From contig CADCKR010000018.1 of assembly GCA_902802105.1 (NCBI GenBank), forward strand, positions 1-43,683: DNA of 43,683 bases, in the 5' to 3' direction. Of the stretch, positions 40,820 to 43,683 are shown piece after piece (positions within the stretch are counted from its first letter, which is position 1; every line of letters starts with the position of its first letter). The notes under the pieces are model-generated. The model had not been told where the DNA came from and searched no databases. It saw only the letters and a program-made list of their open reading frames with translations. The position numbers were made by a program, and so were the translations under genes. The DNA comes from an uncultured Ruminococcus sp. (lineage in GTDB: Bacteria > Bacillota > Clostridia > Oscillospirales > Acutalibacteraceae).

Positions 40820-43438
40820 ATGCAAAATTACAAAGGACTGACTCAAAAGGAAGCCGATGAACGGCTTTCCAAAAACGGGCGGAACTGTCTGAGGGAAGAA
40901 AAGCCCAAAACGGTGCTGAGAATGTTCCTTGAACAGATCCTCAATTTCACAAACGCTATTCTGGCGGCAGCAATCATCATCTCTATCATCCTGCAGGACT
41001 ACGGCGAAGCTATAATAATGCTTGTCATAGTCATTGCCAATGCTATCATTGGCGTGGTTCAGGAGGGCAAGGCCCAGAAAGCGCTTGACGCACTGAAAAA
41101 AATGTCTGTACTAAAAGCGACGGTCATACGTGACGGAGAAACAAAGGAAATTTCCTCCGAAGAGCTTGTTGTGGGCGATATCGTACTGCTTGAAGCAGGA
41201 AAGCAGGTTCCGGCCGACCTGAAGCTGCTCGAAACAGCGCGTCTTATGATAGACGAAAAAGCCCTGACAGGTGAATCCGTTGCAGTTGAAAAGGATGAAA
41301 AGTTCGTACCGAACGAAAAAACAGGCATCGGTGACAGGCTTGACCTTGCGTATATGACTACTATCGTCACTTACGGACGCGGAGTCGGTGAAGTTGCCCG
41401 CACCGGCATGGATACGGAGATCGGCAAGATCGCTGACATGGTAGGCAAGGAAAAGGACAAGCCCTCTCCTCTGCAAAAAGGCATGGACGGCCTCAGCAAG
41501 GTGCTTGGCATCGGCGTTATCGTTATATGCGCTATCGTTTTCGGTATCGGTCTTTTGCAGGGACGAGAGATACTTCCGCTGCTTGAAACAGCAGTTTCAC
41601 TCGCAGTTGCAGCTATTCCGGAGGGTATCCCGACTATCGTTACGATCGTGCTTGCTCTCGGAATGCAGAGGATGGCAAAGGTAAACGCCATAGTCAAGAA
41701 TATGCCCGCCGTTGAAACGCTTGGCGCGGTGAGCTATGTCTGTTCCGATAAGACCGGCACACTCACTCAGAACAAAATGACCGTTGTAAAAGCTTTTGAA
41801 AACGGCAATTACATAGACCTTGACACTCTTGATAAAAACGCTCACAGCATCTTGCTTAACGGCTTTATGCTCTGCAATGATGCAAGCATCGCGTCTGACG
41901 GAACCGAGGTCGGCGACCCGACCGAAACAGCTCTTGTCGCCTTTGCTAAGCGCTACGGCATTGAGAAATCCGACGCCGAGAAGGTTACGCCGAGAATAAA
42001 CGAAAAAGCCTTTGATTCCGACCGAAAGCTGATGACTACCGTTCATTCTCTTTCTGACGGGAAATGCATTTCTTATACCAAAGGTTCAACTGATGAGCTG
42101 CTTTCACGCTGCACCCATATTATGATAAACGGCAAGGTCAGGGAAATTGACGCCGGCGATGTTGCGCTCATAAACAAAACCATGTCCGAAATGTCAAACG
42201 ATGCTCTCCGTGTGCTTTCACTTGCAATACGGAATGACAACAAGGAAGCTATCGAGCAGAACCTTACATACATAGGCATGATAGGCATGATCGACCCTGA
42301 AAGACCGGAGGTCGTCAATTCTATCAAGACATTCAAGAAGGCCGGCATAAAGACAGTTATGATAACCGGCGACCATAAGGATACTGCTCTTGCTATAGCA
42401 AGAAAGCTTGGCATTGCAGAAAATCCCTCTGAGTGCATCATGGGACATGAGCTCGACGAACTGACCGATGAGGAGCTGAAAAAGCGTGCGCCCGGTCTTT
42501 CGATCTTTGCCCGTGTATCGCCTGAGCACAAAGTCAAGATCGTAAAGGCTATTCAGGCTAACGGAAACATCGCAAGTATGACCGGCGACGGCGTAAACGA
42601 TGCTCCTTCGCTCAAAGCCGCCGATGTAGGCGTTGCAATGGGCATAACCGGCACTGACGTTGCAAAGGGCGCCGCTGACATCGTGCTCCAGGACGACAAG
42701 TTCACCACTATTGAAAAGGCCGTTAAGGAAGGCCGCAACATTTATGAGAATGTAAAGAAGTCGATACTTTTTGCTCTTTCATCAAATGTCAGTGAGATAC
42801 TTGTAATGTTTGCCGCAATAGTTGCAGGTCTTGCCGCTCCCCTGCAGGCCGTGCACATTCTCTGGATAAACCTGCTTACAGACTCTCTCCCCTGCTTTGC
42901 TCTCGGCGTTGACCCCAACTCATCTTCGGATGTAATGAGCAAGCGTCCGCGCAAAAACGGCGAATCCATCTTTGCCGGCGGCGGTTATGCAAAGGTGGGC
43001 ATCTACAGCGTTGTGATCGCACTTGTGACGCTTATGGCTTTCCTCTTCACGCCGATCAGCAATATGATATCAAGCGGCACAGGATTCAGCTTTGAAGGCC
43101 TGTTCAATGCTTATAATGATAAGGATGTCCTCACACGTTCACAGACACTTGCATTTTGCACTCTTGCTGTATCAGAGCTTTTCCATGCTATCGGAATGCG
43201 TGATACCGACCGCTCCATCTTCCGCTTCAATCATCTTGACAATAAGATAATGATACTTGCCTTTGCTTTCGGAATAGTCGGACAGGTCGTTGTTACCGAG
43301 GTCCCCTTCCTTATGGCGCTTTTCGGCACTTGCATGATGACATGGGATATGTGGCTGTTTGTACTTGCTCTCTCGCTTGCGCCTCTCGTAGTACACGAGA
43401 TCTGGGTGCTTATCAAGCGTCTGCGCCGCACTGTATGA
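40820..43438 (+). CDS. Calcium-transporting P-type ATPase, SERCA (P2A) type
   Basis: Membrane Ca2+ pump of 872 residues. Cation-ATPase N-domain (GLTQKEADERLSKNGRN); actuator domain with LEAGKQVPADL and ALTGES; M4 with IPEGIPTIV (Glu ligand); phosphorylated Asp310 in SDKTGTLTQNKM; MTGDGVNDAPSLKAADVG; M5 SSNVSEILVMF and M6 WINLLTDSLPCFALG, where the Asn, Glu, Asn and Asp match the Ca2+ ligands of SERCA site residues. In the PMCA-type pump at 23367 the actuator and M6 motifs differ, so the window carries one pump of each type. The C-terminal part has four more helices ending LVVHEIWVLIKRL. It ends 30 bases before the terminal repeats. Confidence 0.94.
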   Translation: MQNYKGLTQKEADERLSKNGRNCLREEKPKTVLRMFLEQILNFTNAILAAAIIISIILQDYGEAIIMLVIVIANAIIGVVQEGKAQKALDALKKMSVLKATVIRDGETKEISSEELVVGDIVLLEAGKQVPADLKLLETARLMIDEKALTGESVAVEKDEKFVPNEKTGIGDRLDLAYMTTIVTYGRGVGEVARTGMDTEIGKIADMVGKEKDKPSPLQKGMDGLSKVLGIGVIVICAIVFGIGLLQGREILPLLETAVSLAVAAIPEGIPTIVTIVLALGMQRMAKVNAIVKNMPAVETLGAVSYVCSDKTGTLTQNKMTVVKAFENGNYIDLDTLDKNAHSILLNGFMLCNDASIASDGTEVGDPTETALVAFAKRYGIEKSDAEKVTPRINEKAFDSDRKLMTTVHSLSDGKCISYTKGSTDELLSRCTHIMINGKVREIDAGDVALINKTMSEMSNDALRVLSLAIRNDNKEAIEQNLTYIGMIGMIDPERPEVVNSIKTFKKAGIKTVMITGDHKDTALAIARKLGIAENPSECIMGHELDELTDEELKKRAPGLSIFARVSPEHKVKIVKAIQANGNIASMTGDGVNDAPSLKAADVGVAMGITGTDVAKGAADIVLQDDKFTTIEKAVKEGRNIYENVKKSILFALSSNVSEILVMFAAIVAGLAAPLQAVHILWINLLTDSLPCFALGVDPNSSSDVMSKRPRKNGESIFAGGGYAKVGIYSVVIALVTLMAFLFTPISNMISSGTGFSFEGLFNAYNDKDVLTRSQTLAFCTLAVSELFHAIGMRDTDRSIFRFNHLDNKIMILAFAFGIVGQVVVTEVPFLMALFGTCMMTWDMWLFVLALSLAPLVVHEIWVLIKRLRRTV

Positions 43439-43445
43439 CAGTTTC

Positions 43446-43468
43446 ATACTAATTCCTGATAAAAAGCA
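43446..43468. repeat. Single arm of the hairpin repeat beside the second MITE
   Basis: ATACTAATTCCTGATAAAAA followed by GCA is the exact reverse complement of the right arm of the element at 38356-38410. The MITE-like element begins four bases further on, where the hairpin loop would be, as if the MITE had inserted into the loop; the other arm would lie beyond 43683. Confidence 0.65.
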
Positions 43469-43471
43469 GAC

Positions 43472-43676
43472 TTAGGGCAATACCGCACAAAGATAGTGCC
43501 GCAGATGCGCCGTCAATTTTTTTGTCAGATTGCACAGAAATTTTGAAGGCATACTGACGTATGTCGAGAAATTTCTGTGTAAGATGACGGAAAAAGTGTA
43601 CCCCAAGGGCACTTCCTTCGGGCGCAGCAGATGTGGTGCTAAGCCGTTAGGCGGTCTTTGTGCGGTGTTGCCTTAG
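43472..43676. mobile_element. MITE-like element, longer copy (about 205 bp)
   Basis: Same inverted ends as the copy at 15244-15375 (left end has one change, TTAGGGCAATACC) and flanked by TTA on both sides (43472-43474 and 43673-43675). It lies in the opposite orientation. Beyond the shared parts it has about 73 extra internal bases containing another inverted repeat, CACAGAAATTT/AAATTTCTGTG (about 43538-43580), so the RNA or single strand could form a branched structure. No ORF and no transposase. Confidence 0.85.
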
Positions 43677-43683
43677 GTTTGCG

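Noticed and set aside
1-43683. CRISPR array, tRNA, rRNA, prophage or integrative element
   Set aside because: No regularly spaced direct repeats other than the coding array at 37589-38173, no cloverleaf-like sequence noticed, and no integrase, transposase or phage structural gene.

Overview
The window looks like a chromosomal segment from a low-to-moderate GC Gram-positive anaerobe of the Clostridia, most likely a Ruminococcus-like member of the Oscillospiraceae/Ruminococcaceae. The reasons are strong AAGGAG/GGAGG ribosome sites, several TTG starts, extended -10 promoters (TGnTATAAT), a CdaA/CdaR pair, a BofC-like small secreted protein, YczE- and DUF3343-type proteins and two-component/ABC cassettes typical of gut Clostridia. 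The genus is inferred from gene content, not from a marker gene. I see no rRNA, tRNA, CRISPR array, phage gene or transposase.

Layout. 1-1100 is a decaying segment: a SpoIIE-phosphatase fragment and a frameshifted MATE transporter. 1194-6239 (-) is a four-gene ABC permease/ATPase plus response regulator/histidine kinase operon. 6427-7639 (+) carries an acidic hypothetical protein and a YczE-like membrane protein behind a very good promoter. 7893-13432 (-) is a small unknown gene followed by a DUF4132 HEAT-type giant protein whose reading frame is split in two. 13498-15207 (-) encodes an LRR/transglutaminase lipoprotein with a MITE-like element in its 5' leader. 15841-16631 (+) is a secreted protein with a 1-nt slip. 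16721-19204 (-) is hom-lysC (aspartate-family amino acid synthesis). 19307-21742 (-) is a class A penicillin-binding protein with an acidic tail. 22015-23096 (+) holds a BofC-like secreted protein and an XRE regulator. 23367-26057 (+) is a PMCA-type Ca2+ ATPase. 26209-30819 (-) is cdaA-cdaR, a GT2 glycosyltransferase and an M20 dipeptidase. 31257-32629 (-) is a DUF3343/cysteine desulfurase pair. 32759-34471 (-) is a phosphoglucomutase. 34930-38227 (+) is a two-repeat membrane protein and a phosphomannomutase-family enzyme with a 13 x 45-bp repeat tail. 38777-43438 (+) is a response regulator/histidine kinase pair and a SERCA-type Ca2+ ATPase. The window ends in a second, longer copy of the MITE.

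Several genes concern the cell envelope and its signalling: PBP, c-di-AMP synthesis (CdaA controlled by CdaR), sugar-phosphate mutases, a glycosyltransferase and two different Ca2+ pumps. The least ordinary features are (i) the mobile-looking repeat with inverted ends TAAGGCAAYACCGCACAAAG, present as a full and an internally deleted copy; (ii) a 55-bp hairpin repeat whose arm recurs at the break of the SpoIIE fragment and beside the second MITE; (iii) the DUF4132 cassette and its split frame; and (iv) the K/E/A/P tandem-repeat tail on a metabolic enzyme. Two of the three broken frames are single-base losses in homopolymer runs, so sequencing error has to be excluded before calling them pseudogenes.
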